DNA of 64,000 nt from Mogibacterium sp. (GCA_017434025.1 JAFRGC010000054.1:1-64000); one strand, 5' to 3'. Positions 27,389 through 36,685 are shown, counted from the stretch's first letter. Made by a program: numbers and translations. The notes: a model not told the origin generated them from the letters alone.

Positions 27389-28831
27389 ATGAAAAACATT
27401 TTTCTTGAAGAAAGGGAAATCAGGAAGCCGACAATGGTGCACGCTCTGATCTCTCTGTTAGGACTTGTTGCGGTCATGGTCGTTGGTATCGTGATCATGG
27501 GTGCTGACCCGCATATCCCTATGTTCCTCGGCGTTATCATCGCTTCGATCGTGACGATGACACTGGGATACAAATGGTCAGATATCGAGGGAATGATGAT
27601 CGATGGCATTGCCAAAGCGATGCAGTCGGTCCTGATCCTGGCTATCGTCGGCATGATGATAGGAGCGTGGCTCCTGTCCGGAACGATCCCTACGATGATC
27701 TATTATGGCCTCAAATTGCTGTCCCCTAAGATCTTCCTTGTCGCAACTGTGCTGATCTGTTCGATCACATCTCTTGCTACAGGAACATCCTGGGGAACGA
27801 TGGGAACGATGGGACTTGCGCTCATCGGTATAGGGAGCGGCCTTGGCATGCCGATTGGGCCGACGGCTGGTGCGGTCATCTCCGGCGCGTATTTCGGCGA
27901 CAAACTGTCGCCACTCTCAGATACGACAAACCTTGCCCCGGCGATGGCGGGGACAGATGTCTTCACACATGTAAAATACATGCTCAAGTCGACACTGCTC
28001 GCATATGCGATAGCGATGGTGTTCTTCGGAGTATATGGGTTTGTCCATGTGTCCGGCGGGACTGTCGACAGCTCACAGGCTGAGATCATAATGAACGGGC
28101 TGCAGGATGCTTTCAATATCAATCCGCTGCTGCTCCTGCCTCCGGCTATCGTTATTCTGGCGATAGCGCTCAAGATACCTGCGATCCCGGGTATCACGAT
28201 GGGATTCATCGCTGCTGCGATCATGGCTCCGATCTTCCAGTCAGGAGTCTCTGTCAGCGACATCCTGGATGTTGCACTGAACGGATTCGTATGTGAGACT
28301 GACGTAGAGTCCATCAATGATCTGCTGTCGAGCGGCGGACTCCTGAGTATGGCATTCTCTATTCTCATGGTGCTGATCGCGATGATGTACGGCGGTATCA
28401 TGGAAGGAAGCAGGCAGCTGGAAGTGATCATCAACGCGCTGCTCAAAGTCGTCAAGGGACCTGCTGCACTTATCGGAGCTACTGAACTCACAGCATTCTT
28501 CGCGAATGCTATCATGGCAGAACAGTACATCTCTATCCTGATCCCGGGCAGGATGTTCGCGCCTGCATACAGGGAGAAGGGCATTCATCCGAAGTCGCTG
28601 TCGAATGCGCTGGAATCTGCAGGAACAGTAACTTCATGTCTGATCCCGTGGAACACCTGCGGAGTATTTATCGCTACGACGCTCAAAATAACGACGTCTG
28701 TATATGCGCCATGGGCGGTGTTCAACTACACAATGCCGCTGGTGTGCTTCATCCTGGCATTCTTCGGGGTGACTGCAACTGAGATGACACCGGAAGAGCA
28801 GGCGAAAGCAGACGCGGGTGAACTCGTATAG
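27389..28831 (+). CDS. nhaC: Na+/H+ antiporter NhaC family
   Basis: A 480-residue, about 12-TM transporter. Typical NhaC segments are SLATGTSWGTMGTMGLALIG (about 127-146), GAVISGAYFGDKLSPLSDTT (about 160-179) and ESAGTVTSCLIPWNTCGVF (about 408-426). It exchanges Na+ for H+ (some relatives exchange malate/lactate, which I cannot exclude). The start follows agagaggttaacgattact. It lies between the uridine-kinase-like gene and a small membrane protein on the same strand. Confidence 0.9.
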   Translation: MKNIFLEEREIRKPTMVHALISLLGLVAVMVVGIVIMGADPHIPMFLGVIIASIVTMTLGYKWSDIEGMMIDGIAKAMQSVLILAIVGMMIGAWLLSGTIPTMIYYGLKLLSPKIFLVATVLICSITSLATGTSWGTMGTMGLALIGIGSGLGMPIGPTAGAVISGAYFGDKLSPLSDTTNLAPAMAGTDVFTHVKYMLKSTLLAYAIAMVFFGVYGFVHVSGGTVDSSQAEIIMNGLQDAFNINPLLLLPPAIVILAIALKIPAIPGITMGFIAAAIMAPIFQSGVSVSDILDVALNGFVCETDVESINDLLSSGGLLSMAFSILMVLIAMMYGGIMEGSRQLEVIINALLKVVKGPAALIGATELTAFFANAIMAEQYISILIPGRMFAPAYREKGIHPKSLSNALESAGTVTSCLIPWNTCGVFIATTLKITTSVYAPWAVFNYTMPLVCFILAFFGVTATEMTPEEQAKADAGELV

Positions 28832-28866
28832 CTGATGTGAAGAGCTTCAGAAGAAAGGATCCGGGA

Positions 28867-29328
28867 ATGGACACCAGGAAAGAATTAAGGAGACTCAATA
28901 ATAAGCGCGGAGCCGGCGGGATCTTCGTTCTCGTTCTGCTCCTGATCGTTGTGCTTGTGATCGCTTATCTGTTCATCAGGCTCAACTGGAGGCGGTTCAA
29001 GGCTGAGGCTGGTTTCGCGTTCACGATAGTAGGAGTCGTGCTTGCTGCTTTGCTGATCATAATACTGATGATATGGATCAGCATCAGGAGGGCAAAGCGG
29101 GAGAAGGCCAGAGCAGAGAAAGCCCGTCTGGAAGCGCTGGAGAAGGAAAGACGCGAGAAGGAACGGCTGGAGAGAGAAGCGCTTGCAAGCGCAGACCTTG
29201 GGGAGACTGACGTCGAGAAGGGCTATCTTGGAGACGGCAAATTCGAACTGTCCGATATCACAGATGCGGCAGGCGTGATCGGCGATAAGCTCGGCAGCCT
29301 GATCAGCAAGGATGACCGGGAGAAATAA
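28867..29328 (+). CDS. Small two-TM protein with charged coiled coil, unknown function
   Basis: I do not recognise this 153-residue protein. It has two hydrophobic segments (about 19-37 and 50-72), then a strongly charged Arg/Lys/Glu coiled coil (about 74-108, with repeated KAR/EKER) and an acidic end. The topology suggests a bitopic hairpin with the helical tail in the cytoplasm. I chose the ATG behind aaaggatccggga over an upstream GTG. The SDR gene starts 3 bases after its stop, which implies co-translation. Confidence 0.6.
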   Translation: MDTRKELRRLNNKRGAGGIFVLVLLLIVVLVIAYLFIRLNWRRFKAEAGFAFTIVGVVLAALLIIILMIWISIRRAKREKARAEKARLEALEKERREKERLEREALASADLGETDVEKGYLGDGKFELSDITDAAGVIGDKLGSLISKDDREK

Positions 29329-29330
29329 CT

Positions 29331-29900
29331 ATGAGCAGAAATGTGCTGATTACAGGCGGATCCCGAGGCGTTGGCGCAGAAGCTGTCAGAGCCTTCAGAA
29401 GAGCCGGAGACAACGTTGTATTCACCTACCATAAGTCAGAACTGGAAGCAGATGAGATCAGGCAGGAGACCGGAGCTGTCCCTGTGCGCTGCGATATGAA
29501 ATTCAGCAATTCAGTGAAGATCGCAGTGGACAAAGCCCTCAGCGTGCTGGGTACGGTCGATGTGCTCATATGCGCTGCCTCGATCAACGATCTCAGTGAC
29601 GTCACCGATATCGATGAGACGAGATGGGAGGAGGTCATAGATACTAACCTGAACGGCGTTTTCTTCAGCATCAAGTACGTACTTCCGGTGATGATCAGCC
29701 GCAGGAGTGGTAATATCATGGCGCTTTCGCCTGAGTGGGGTGAAGTGGAGCAGGACTGCGGGACTGCGGTTGCAGCGTCAAGGGCAGGTGTCCGCGGACT
29801 GATGCAGTCGCTTACCGGTGAAGTCACTAAATATGGTATCGGAGTAAAATGCATCACAGCGTCCGATATTGCTGAAATCGTTGGAAAATCAACGCTTTGA
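29331..29900 (+). CDS. SDR-fold protein with degenerate active site
   Basis: A 189-residue Rossmann protein with VLITGGSRGVGAEAV (cofactor loop), CAASINDLSD (variant of the NNAG motif) and NLNGVFFSIKYVLPVMI, as in short-chain dehydrogenases. The catalytic YxxxK is replaced: the site reads VAASR (Val147, Arg151), while a serine survives at 133. It is also about 50 residues shorter than usual, ending where the substrate-binding region begins. It may be catalytically dead, a cofactor-binding regulator, or a decaying gene. It lies in a run with the small membrane protein and ends before a strong terminator. Confidence 0.75.
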   Translation: MSRNVLITGGSRGVGAEAVRAFRRAGDNVVFTYHKSELEADEIRQETGAVPVRCDMKFSNSVKIAVDKALSVLGTVDVLICAASINDLSDVTDIDETRWEEVIDTNLNGVFFSIKYVLPVMISRRSGNIMALSPEWGEVEQDCGTAVAASRAGVRGLMQSLTGEVTKYGIGVKCITASDIAEIVGKSTL

Positions 29901-29936
29901 GGGTTTGATTAGAAACTATATATAGAACCGGATGAC

Positions 29937-29975
29937 CCGGCAGACACAACATATAGTGTCTGCCGGTTTTTTTTT
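29937..29975 (+). terminator. Intrinsic terminator before the dcw cluster
   Basis: An 11-bp perfect stem, CCGGCAGACAC / GTGTCTGCCGG, with an 8-base loop and nine Ts. It isolates mraZ from upstream transcription. Confidence 0.93.
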
Positions 29976-29993
29976 ATTGTCTCGGGTCCTCAG

Positions 29994-30077
29994 GTGGGGA
30001 TTAAGTGAAAAAAGTGGGGGATCAAAGCCGGAAAACGGCTTATTTTGTTTGAAAAGGGGTGGGAAGTGGTGTAAAAT
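29994..30077 (+). promoter_or_regulatory. mraZ promoter with MraZ-box-like GTGG repeats
   Basis: -35 TTGAAA (30049-30054) and -10 TAAAAT (30072-30077) are 17 bases apart. GTGGGA (30059-30064) and GTGGTG (30066-30071) fill the spacer; GTGGGG occurs at 29994 and 30014 with a weaker GTGAAA at 30005. MraZ binds tandem TGGG-type repeats near its own promoter, so autorepression of the dcw operon is likely. A short hairpin (AAGCCG/CGGCTT, 30025-30041) lies between the two groups. Confidence 0.7.
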
Positions 30078-30135
30078 GGAGGTACCTTCAGCAGAAGGTA
30101 TCTTTTCGTATATTCCAAGACAGGTGAGGCTGCAG

Positions 30136-30567
30136 ATGTTCACAGGTACATATCAGAACTCAATAGACAGCAAGAACCGCATGATCATCCCGTCAAGGTA
30201 CAGGGATCAGCTCGGCGGACACTGCATGCTGACCAGGGGTTTTGACCGCTGCCTGTACATCTATGCGATGGACGATTACGAGATCCTCGTAAACAAGATC
30301 AGGAAACTGCCTCAGTCTGACAGGGATGTACGTAAATTCATCAGAGAGTTCTTCTCCAACACAGAAGAGTGCCATCTTGACGCACAGGGAAGGATCCTGA
30401 TACCGCAGCACCTCAGAGACTACGCGGGTATCAGCAAGAATCTCGTGACCAAGGGCGCTTTGGACAAGATAGAGATCTGGAGCACAGAGGTCCTCGCGGA
30501 TCCTGAAGGCGAGAACATGATGGACAATGAAGAGTTCGTCAGGAAACTCGACATGTACGATCTCTAA
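30136..30567 (+). CDS. mraZ: Transcriptional regulator MraZ
   Basis: A 143-residue protein of standard MraZ length with two AbrB-like half domains: [20 protein letters not shown] with [12 protein letters not shown], and [20 protein letters not shown] with KIEIWS. It forms a ring-shaped oligomer that binds repeats at the mraZ promoter and controls the dcw operon. The frame is open far upstream (211 residues), but the conserved domain begins at this ATG behind a gtgagg site, and the upstream part covers the promoter. It is the first gene of the division and cell-wall cluster. Confidence 0.95.
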   Translation: MFTGTYQNSIDSKNRMIIPSRYRDQLGGHCMLTRGFDRCLYIYAMDDYEILVNKIRKLPQSDRDVRKFIREFFSNTEECHLDAQGRILIPQHLRDYAGISKNLVTKGALDKIEIWSTEVLADPEGENMMDNEEFVRKLDMYDL

Positions 30568-30581
30568 GGCGGGTGACAGAT

Positions 30582-31514
30582 ATGGAATTCCAGCACGTAC
30601 CCGTTCTGTTCGATGAGGTGATGGAGTCCCTCAATATACAACCGGACGGCATATACGTCGACGGTACCGTCGGAGGCGGAGGACACTCATCAGGTATCTG
30701 CAGCAGACTGTCAGCGAAGGGGACGCTGATAGCAGTGGACAGGGACACCGCAGCACTCGAGGCAGCGTCAGCAAGACTTGCAGACTATGAGTGCACCAGG
30801 AAATTTATCCACGCGAACTACAGCGATACAGAAGCGATCGCTGAGGCTGCAGGGAGCAAGGTCAACGGAATACTCCTGGACCTGGGAGTATCTTCCTTCC
30901 AGCTCGACAATGCCGAACGCGGATTCTCATACATGCACGATGCGCCGATGGACATGCGCATGAATGAGGATGACGTTTTGACAGCATACGACGTAGTGAA
31001 CGGCTACAGCGAGAAGGAACTGACGAGGATCATCCGGGAATACGGAGAAGAGAAGTGGGCAACGCGGATCGCGCAGTTCATCGTAAACGCGAGAGCCGCA
31101 TCTCCGATCAGATCCACAGGAGAACTCACAGAGATCATCAAAGCGGCAATTCCTGCCAAGGCAAGGAGGACCGGCCCGCATCCGGCCAAGAGGACATTCC
31201 AGGCGATCAGGATCGAAGTCAATGACGAACTGGGACACCTGAGAGAGGCCGTTGAGAAACTGCCGGATCTGCTGAACAGCGGCGGAAGAATAGCAATCAT
31301 AACATTCCACTCACTAGAGGACAGGATCGTCAAGACAGAGTTCGAGAGGAGACTCAACCCTTGCACTTGTCCCAAAGAATTCCCGGTATGTGTCTGCGGC
31401 AAGGTCGCGGACGTAAGAAAGGTAACGAGGAAACCTCTGATACCGTCCGAAGAAGAGATCGGGAACAATCCAAGAGCCAGGAGCGCGAAGCTCAGGGTGC
31501 TGGAGAAGATATAG
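30582..31514 (+). CDS. rsmH: 16S rRNA (cytosine(1402)-N4)-methyltransferase RsmH
   Basis: A 310-residue MraW/RsmH protein. The start [17 protein letters not shown], the AdoMet motif [26 protein letters not shown] and the C-terminal [10 protein letters not shown] are diagnostic. It methylates C1402 of 16S rRNA in the P site. A GTG three codons upstream is in frame, but the ATG has good spacing to the aaggcggg site and matches the family start. It lies 14 bases after mraZ, in the usual order. Confidence 0.95.
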   Translation: MEFQHVPVLFDEVMESLNIQPDGIYVDGTVGGGGHSSGICSRLSAKGTLIAVDRDTAALEAASARLADYECTRKFIHANYSDTEAIAEAAGSKVNGILLDLGVSSFQLDNAERGFSYMHDAPMDMRMNEDDVLTAYDVVNGYSEKELTRIIREYGEEKWATRIAQFIVNARAASPIRSTGELTEIIKAAIPAKARRTGPHPAKRTFQAIRIEVNDELGHLREAVEKLPDLLNSGGRIAIITFHSLEDRIVKTEFERRLNPCTCPKEFPVCVCGKVADVRKVTRKPLIPSEEEIGNNPRARSAKLRVLEKI

Positions 31515-31554
31515 AACACACCAGAACACACTAGAATCGCCAGGGGATGCACAG

Positions 31555-31974
31555 ATGACAACGACAGCAAGCACAACTACACAGCTCGACAGGATCCCTG
31601 TTGCAGAGACTGTAGAGAGATTAAATGCCAGAAGCAATTTCCATACGATGTCGAGGAGAGCGACCAGAGACGTGGCGCGTCTGCTCGTAGTGATGATCAC
31701 GGCAGTATTCGTGCTGGTAGGCATGAGCGCATATGCAGCCAGCCTGCAGCACGCTAACAACGTACTCATCAAAGAGAACGAATATCTGCAGGCCGAGATC
31801 GACTCACTCAACAGCCAGATAGTAGAGGAGACCAAGGTCACCAGAGTAGAGAATCTGGCTACGAAGGAGTATGGAATGGTATATCCTACCAAGGATAACT
31901 GCATAGTTATCGCAGAGGGGACTGAGACCGGCGACAATCTGGCTGCGTTCATAAGGAGTGAAGCATACAATTAG
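31555..31974 (+). CDS. ftsL: FtsL-like cell division protein
   Basis: A 139-residue bitopic protein with a cytoplasmic N-terminus (about 1-40), one membrane helix (LLVVMITAVFVLVGMSAYAA, about 43-62) and a short extracytoplasmic coiled coil (NNVLIKENEYLQAEIDSLNS). Size, topology and position between rsmH and the PBP gene identify it as the FtsL of the divisome, which works with DivIC and DivIB/FtsQ. Sequence conservation of FtsL is low, so the call rests largely on context. A strong terminator follows immediately. Confidence 0.82.
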   Translation: MTTTASTTTQLDRIPVAETVERLNARSNFHTMSRRATRDVARLLVVMITAVFVLVGMSAYAASLQHANNVLIKENEYLQAEIDSLNSQIVEETKVTRVENLATKEYGMVYPTKDNCIVIAEGTETGDNLAAFIRSEAYN

Positions 31975-31998
31975 TGCACAAACAGTCAGCTTACCCCT

Positions 31999-32034
31999 AG
32001 CCACTGATCCGATTCCCGGATCGGTGGCTTTTTT
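31999..32034 (+). terminator. Intrinsic terminator inside the dcw cluster
   Basis: A 12-bp stem with one wobble pair (AGCCACTGATCC / GGATCGGTGGCT), a 7-base loop and six Ts. It should split mraZ-rsmH-ftsL from the downstream genes. Confidence 0.88.
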
Positions 32035-32070
32035 CACCTAAAAGACTTGTACTAAATGGGGTGTAGATGT

Positions 32071-32099
32071 TTACCGACTGACACAAGATGTAGTATAAT
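32071..32099 (+). promoter_or_regulatory. Promoter of the spoVD-mraY-murD transcription unit
   Basis: -10 TATAAT (32094-32099) is clear; -35 TTACCG (or TTTACC, one base earlier) lies 17-18 bases upstream. The start codon at 32108 is only 8 bases after the -10, so a transcript from here would be leaderless or nearly so. Confidence 0.65.
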
Positions 32100-32107
32100 A
32101 TTTCAGA

Positions 32108-34237
32108 ATGTCAAAGAAGAAAGATAAACAGAACAACAGAAAACAGGAACAGGAGCGGTTCGAGTTCGATACCTTCGGTTATGAAGAGTACCGCAAACCG
32201 CCAAAACCTGACGCAGCTGACCGTAAGCGCATGCGTCTGCGCGAAGGTAAGGAGAGGATAACATCCGGCAACAGAGCAAGGCTTGTCGGAGGTTTTGCTG
32301 TGCTTTTATTGCTCATGTTCGCTTTGATAGGGAGGATGGGCTACTGGCAGATCGTCAGAGCAGATGAGCTCAGAGAGATGGCTGTTCAGATGCAGAAGGT
32401 CGATACAGAGATCGAGCCTGTCAGAGGAGCGATCTACGATTCCAAGATGAGCACTCTCGCAGAGACGGTGACCGAATATGAGCTGTATGCGTACAGCCAG
32501 TATCTGTACAAGTCTGATGACATCCCTCCTTCAGAGAAGGCATCAACACTCAAGAAGATGGTCGAGATCACGGGCGTCGACTCAGAGACGCTTCTTCAGA
32601 GACTCACTGCAGACGAGAACCTCGTCCTCGTTGCGGAAGGCCTTACCAGAGAGCAGATCGAGAGAGCGCAGAAAGTCTGGGGCAACAATATCAGTGTCAA
32701 GACCAAAGTCACCAGGTACTATCCTAACGGAGCGTTCGCCGCGCAGATCCTCGGCGGAGTCAACGCGGATAATGTCGGACGTTCCGGACTTGAGTATGAA
32801 TACAACTCAGTGCTCGCAGGCATGAAGGGCCGTACTGTCAGGACTACCGACCGCGACGGAAATACACTTTCAGGCAGCAAGACGAAATACTACGAGCCTA
32901 AGGACGGCGACAGCATAGTCACTACGATCGACTCCGTTATCCAGCATTTCGTCGAAGAGGCACTGGAGACCGGTATGAAGAAGACCGGCGCGGAAGCCAT
33001 CACATGCATCGTCATGGATCCTAAGACCGGCGATATCCTTGCGATGGCGATGACACCGGAGTATGACCCTAACAAATCCTCTCAGCCATACACGAAGACA
33101 GAGAGAGATAAATTCGCGAAGATGACTCAGGAGGAGCAGACAGAATACCTGAGCAGGATGTGGACGGTAAGGGGCGTGAGCAATGTCTACGAGCCTGGTT
33201 CTACCTTCAAGCTCATCACAGCTGCATCAGCCCTGGAGTCCAACACTTCCGATGAGAACTCCCGCTATAAGTGCAACGGAGCGATACACGTCGGTAACTA
33301 TAACCTGAGGTGTCTGGGCGTACACGGGACACAGACGCTCAAGGAAGCCGTAGGTAATTCGTGCAACCCTGGTATGGCAAGAGTCGCGCTGGATATGGGC
33401 GCAGATACGTTCTACAGCTACATCGACATGTTCGGCTTCAATGACAAGACCGGTGTCGATCTTCCGGGAGAGGCGAACTCGATCGTCAAGAGCCCGGTCA
33501 ACATGGGAGATGTAGACCTTGCTACGACGGGATACGGACAGGGCATCGCGGTCACTCCGCTTCAGATACTCAGCGCAGTCAACTGCTTCGGCAATGACGG
33601 AGTCCTGATGCAGCCTAAACTCGTCAAGAAGATCGTAGACAGGGACGGCAATACAGTCCGTGAGATCGAGGACAAAGCTGTGAGACAGGTCGTTTCTTCA
33701 GAAACTGCTGCCGAGCTGCGTGACATAATGGAATACTACGTCGCGGAAGGCGGCGGAGGAGACAGAGCATACGTACCGGGATTCCGTGTAGGCGGCAAGA
33801 CAGGTACCGCTGACCTTGTTGAGGGAGGATCTTACAGCAAGAAATCCACCAACACATCCTTCGTAGCGATGGCACCGATGGATGACCCACTGATCTCAAT
33901 GATCGTGATCGTATACAAGCCTACCAAGATCCGGTTCGGTAACCTGACAGCAGGTCCTATCGTCAAGGAGATCATGGAGAAGTCACTGCAGTATCTCGGC
34001 GTCGAGCGCATGTATACCAAGGAAGAAGCCAAGGCTGCCAAGAAGGAACTCATCAAAGTTCCTGATGTGACAGGCATGAACAGCAAGAAAGCTAAGAAGC
34101 TTCTCAAGAACTACGGTCTCAAATACACTGTGATGCCGGAAGGCAACGGCAGCCAGGAATTTGCAGTCATAGACCAGTACCCTACGGCGGGCACCAAGGT
34201 AGAGAAGAACACCACAGTTTACTTATATAGCGAATAG
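32108..34237 (+). CDS. SpoVD/FtsI-type class B penicillin-binding protein with PASTA domain
   Basis: A 709-residue transpeptidase. A charged N-terminus (about 1-55) precedes one membrane helix (about 60-82). The pedestal domain starts with VRGAIYDSKM. The catalytic motifs are intact: EPGSTFKL (Ser365, Lys368), SCN in GNSCNP, and GGKTGTA (Lys564). One PASTA domain closes the protein (about 650-705, VPDVTGMNSKKAKKLL). It crosslinks septal or spore peptidoglycan with FtsW/SpoVE as glycosyltransferase partner. PASTA and position favour SpoVD or the division PBP; one gene may do both. No Shine-Dalgarno site is visible ahead of the start codon. Confidence 0.92.
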   Translation: MSKKKDKQNNRKQEQERFEFDTFGYEEYRKPPKPDAADRKRMRLREGKERITSGNRARLVGGFAVLLLLMFALIGRMGYWQIVRADELREMAVQMQKVDTEIEPVRGAIYDSKMSTLAETVTEYELYAYSQYLYKSDDIPPSEKASTLKKMVEITGVDSETLLQRLTADENLVLVAEGLTREQIERAQKVWGNNISVKTKVTRYYPNGAFAAQILGGVNADNVGRSGLEYEYNSVLAGMKGRTVRTTDRDGNTLSGSKTKYYEPKDGDSIVTTIDSVIQHFVEEALETGMKKTGAEAITCIVMDPKTGDILAMAMTPEYDPNKSSQPYTKTERDKFAKMTQEEQTEYLSRMWTVRGVSNVYEPGSTFKLITAASALESNTSDENSRYKCNGAIHVGNYNLRCLGVHGTQTLKEAVGNSCNPGMARVALDMGADTFYSYIDMFGFNDKTGVDLPGEANSIVKSPVNMGDVDLATTGYGQGIAVTPLQILSAVNCFGNDGVLMQPKLVKKIVDRDGNTVREIEDKAVRQVVSSETAAELRDIMEYYVAEGGGGDRAYVPGFRVGGKTGTADLVEGGSYSKKSTNTSFVAMAPMDDPLISMIVIVYKPTKIRFGNLTAGPIVKEIMEKSLQYLGVERMYTKEEAKAAKKELIKVPDVTGMNSKKAKKLLKNYGLKYTVMPEGNGSQEFAVIDQYPTAGTKVEKNTTVYLYSE

Positions 34238-34273
34238 CAGCGAATCAGAGAATCACGGGGAGATATCAGAACA

Positions 34274-35251
34274 ATGTCAATATACAGATACGCTTTACTG
34301 GCAGTAATAGGATTTGCGGTATCAATGCTCGTGACAGCTGTGATGATACCGTTCCTCAAGAAGAAACAGTTCGGGCAGTTCATCAGAGAAGACGGTCCTC
34401 AGGCACATCTCAGCAAAGCCGGGACCCCTACAATGGGCGGTGTGGCGATCGTTGCCGGAGTCACCGTTTCATTGCTGCTGAGCCTGCTGATCACCGGAGG
34501 AGCTTTTCTCGACAAACTGGCGATACTCCTCAGCATGTACGCGTTTGGCTTCATCGGATTCATCGATGACTTCAACAAGATCGCCAAACGCCAGAATGAA
34601 GGTCTGACGCCAAAACAGAAACTCGCCCTCCAGCTGCTCTTCGGACTTGCGCTGGCCGTATTCATGATGGTCAGAGAGGGAACGTCGGTATTCATCCCAT
34701 TCTTCAAAGTCAACGTGGATTTCGGCATTTTCTACATTCCGTTTATCGTGTTTGTAGAGATCGCTATGGCGAATTCGGTGAACTTGACGGACGGACTCGA
34801 CGGACTGGCCTCAAGCACTTCGGCAATCGTCGCTGCAGCTTTTGCTGTCGTAGGCATGTTCATCATCAACGGAGGCAGCGAGCCGATGGCGGCTGCCGGA
34901 CAGGCGATCATGGGAGCAACTCTCGGATTCTTCATGTACAACCACTATCCGGCGAGGATCTTCATGGGAGATACCGGCTCGATGGCTCTTGGCGGAGTGC
35001 TTTCCGCGACAGCGATCGTAGGACACATGGAATGGCTGCTGCCGATCGCGGGACTGCTGTACGTATGCGAGGCGCTTTCGGTCATCATCCAGGTCACATA
35101 TTTCAAGAAAACAGGAGGCAAGAGAATATTCCGCATGGCTCCGATCCACCACCACTTCGAACTCGGAGGGTGGCATGAGACCAAAGTCGTCAAAGTATTC
35201 TGCCTCTTCACGCTGATATGCTGCATCATCGCAGTCCTGTCAGTGGCATAG
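34274..35251 (+). CDS. mraY: Phospho-N-acetylmuramoyl-pentapeptide-transferase MraY
   Basis: A 325-residue, 10-TM enzyme. Diagnostic segments are KAGTPTMGGVAI (about 50-61), GFIGFIDDFNKI (about 94-105), NSVNLTDGLDGLA with the catalytic Asp residues, FMGDTGSMALGG and the cytoplasmic MAPIHHHFELGGW. It transfers phospho-MurNAc-pentapeptide from UDP to undecaprenyl phosphate, making lipid I at the inner membrane face. Start follows ggggagatatcagaaca. It lies directly after the PBP gene; murE and murF, which often precede mraY, are missing here. Confidence 0.97.
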   Translation: MSIYRYALLAVIGFAVSMLVTAVMIPFLKKKQFGQFIREDGPQAHLSKAGTPTMGGVAIVAGVTVSLLLSLLITGGAFLDKLAILLSMYAFGFIGFIDDFNKIAKRQNEGLTPKQKLALQLLFGLALAVFMMVREGTSVFIPFFKVNVDFGIFYIPFIVFVEIAMANSVNLTDGLDGLASSTSAIVAAAFAVVGMFIINGGSEPMAAAGQAIMGATLGFFMYNHYPARIFMGDTGSMALGGVLSATAIVGHMEWLLPIAGLLYVCEALSVIIQVTYFKKTGGKRIFRMAPIHHHFELGGWHETKVVKVFCLFTLICCIIAVLSVA

Positions 35252-35280
35252 ATATCAGATATAGGAAAGGTTAATCAGTT

Positions 35281-36663
35281 ATGGATCACATGGAATTCAG
35301 GAACAGGCTTTCTGGTATGAGAGTCCTGGTAGTAGGACTGGGCAAATCCGGCAAAGCGGCGCTTGATGTGCTGCTCGATCTCGGAGCCTGCGTGTCGGTG
35401 CAGGACTCCGCATCGGAAGACAAGATGGATCCGGCTTTCAGGGAGAAACTCAGAGAAGCCGGTGTCACCACATTCCTCGGATGCAAACCGGAAGACATGA
35501 CTGCGTATGACATGCTTGTCCTCAGCCCGGGCGTACCGCCTCAGCTGGATTTCATCGAGGCTGCAAGGTGCTCCGGAGCGGAGATCATAGGAGAGCTTGA
35601 GCTGGCATACAGACTGACTCCTGCCAGATTCGTGGCGATAACAGGGACCAACGGCAAGACTACGACTACAACGATGGTCGGCGAGATCTTCCGTAAAGCA
35701 GGCCGCAATACCTCAGTAGTGGGCAACATCGGAGATCCGGTCGTGACCGCTGCCGAGAATGCAGGAGAGGATGACTGGATGATAACGGAAGTTTCATCGT
35801 TCCAGCTGGAGACTACAGTCTGCTTCAAGCCTGTGATATCCGCCATCCTCAATCTCACGCCTGATCATCTGAACAGGCACAAGACAATGGAAGCCTACGG
35901 CAATGCCAAGGCGAGAGCGGCCGTCAATCAGGATGAGAACGAGTACCTCGTGATCAATTTTGACGATAAAACAGCGCTTCCACTGGCAGAACAGAGCCGT
36001 GCGACAGTGATCCCATTCAGCAGGAAAGAGAAACTGGATGTCGGTGCGTATGTTGACAATACGTCGATTATCGTCAAGGATCTTGCAGGCGCTGAACATT
36101 ACATCTGCGACACCCATGATCTCAGGATCATCGGCGATCATAACATAGAGAATGCGCTTGCGGCAGCAGCGATAGCGTATTTTGCAGGTATCGATCCGGG
36201 CGTCATCGGTTACGCGATCAAAGAGTTCCCGGGCGTAGAGCACAGGATCGAATATTCAGGCAGCCTTGACGGGGTGGATTACTACAATGATTCCAAAGGA
36301 ACAAATGTAGATGCTGCGGTCATCGCTGTCAAAGCGCTGAGAGACAACATCATCCTGATCGCCGGAGGAGACGGCAAATCCCAGGATTTCACCGAGCTGG
36401 CAGCTCACTTCGCAGGTGCTGTCAAAGCGCTCGTCCTCCTCGGCAGAGATGCGCCTCAGATCGAAGAGGCAGCACGCAGACAGGGATTTACAGAAATATA
36501 CAATTGCAGAGATATGGAAGACTGCGTACATACAGCAGCCAGGATCGCGCAGAAAGGCGACAAAGTGCTGCTTTCACCTGCTTGCGCAAGCTGGGATATG
36601 TACGCGAACTTCGAACAGAGAGGAAGACACTTCAAACAGTGCGTCAAAGACATGATCGAGTGA
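35281..36663 (+). CDS. murD: UDP-N-acetylmuramoyl-L-alanine--D-glutamate ligase MurD
   Basis: A 460-residue Mur ligase with three domains: an N-terminal Rossmann domain (VLVVGLGKSGKAAL), the central ATPase with ITGTNGKTTTTTMVGEIF (about 121-138) and SSFQLETT, and a C-terminal domain with GVEHRIEY, NDSKGTNVDA and LLSPACASWDMY. It adds D-glutamate to UDP-MurNAc-L-Ala in the cytoplasm. The start follows aggaaaggttaatcagtt. It lies between mraY and ftsW, as in many Firmicutes. Confidence 0.97.
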   Translation: MDHMEFRNRLSGMRVLVVGLGKSGKAALDVLLDLGACVSVQDSASEDKMDPAFREKLREAGVTTFLGCKPEDMTAYDMLVLSPGVPPQLDFIEAARCSGAEIIGELELAYRLTPARFVAITGTNGKTTTTTMVGEIFRKAGRNTSVVGNIGDPVVTAAENAGEDDWMITEVSSFQLETTVCFKPVISAILNLTPDHLNRHKTMEAYGNAKARAAVNQDENEYLVINFDDKTALPLAEQSRATVIPFSRKEKLDVGAYVDNTSIIVKDLAGAEHYICDTHDLRIIGDHNIENALAAAAIAYFAGIDPGVIGYAIKEFPGVEHRIEYSGSLDGVDYYNDSKGTNVDAAVIAVKALRDNIILIAGGDGKSQDFTELAAHFAGAVKALVLLGRDAPQIEEAARRQGFTEIYNCRDMEDCVHTAARIAQKGDKVLLSPACASWDMYANFEQRGRHFKQCVKDMIE

Positions 36664-36685
36664 CCGGTCGTGAGTGAGAGAACAG

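Noticed and set aside
29932..30135. N-terminal extension of mraZ giving 211 residues
   Set aside because: The extra part covers the terminator and promoter and does not resemble MraZ; the conserved domain begins at the ATG at 30136.
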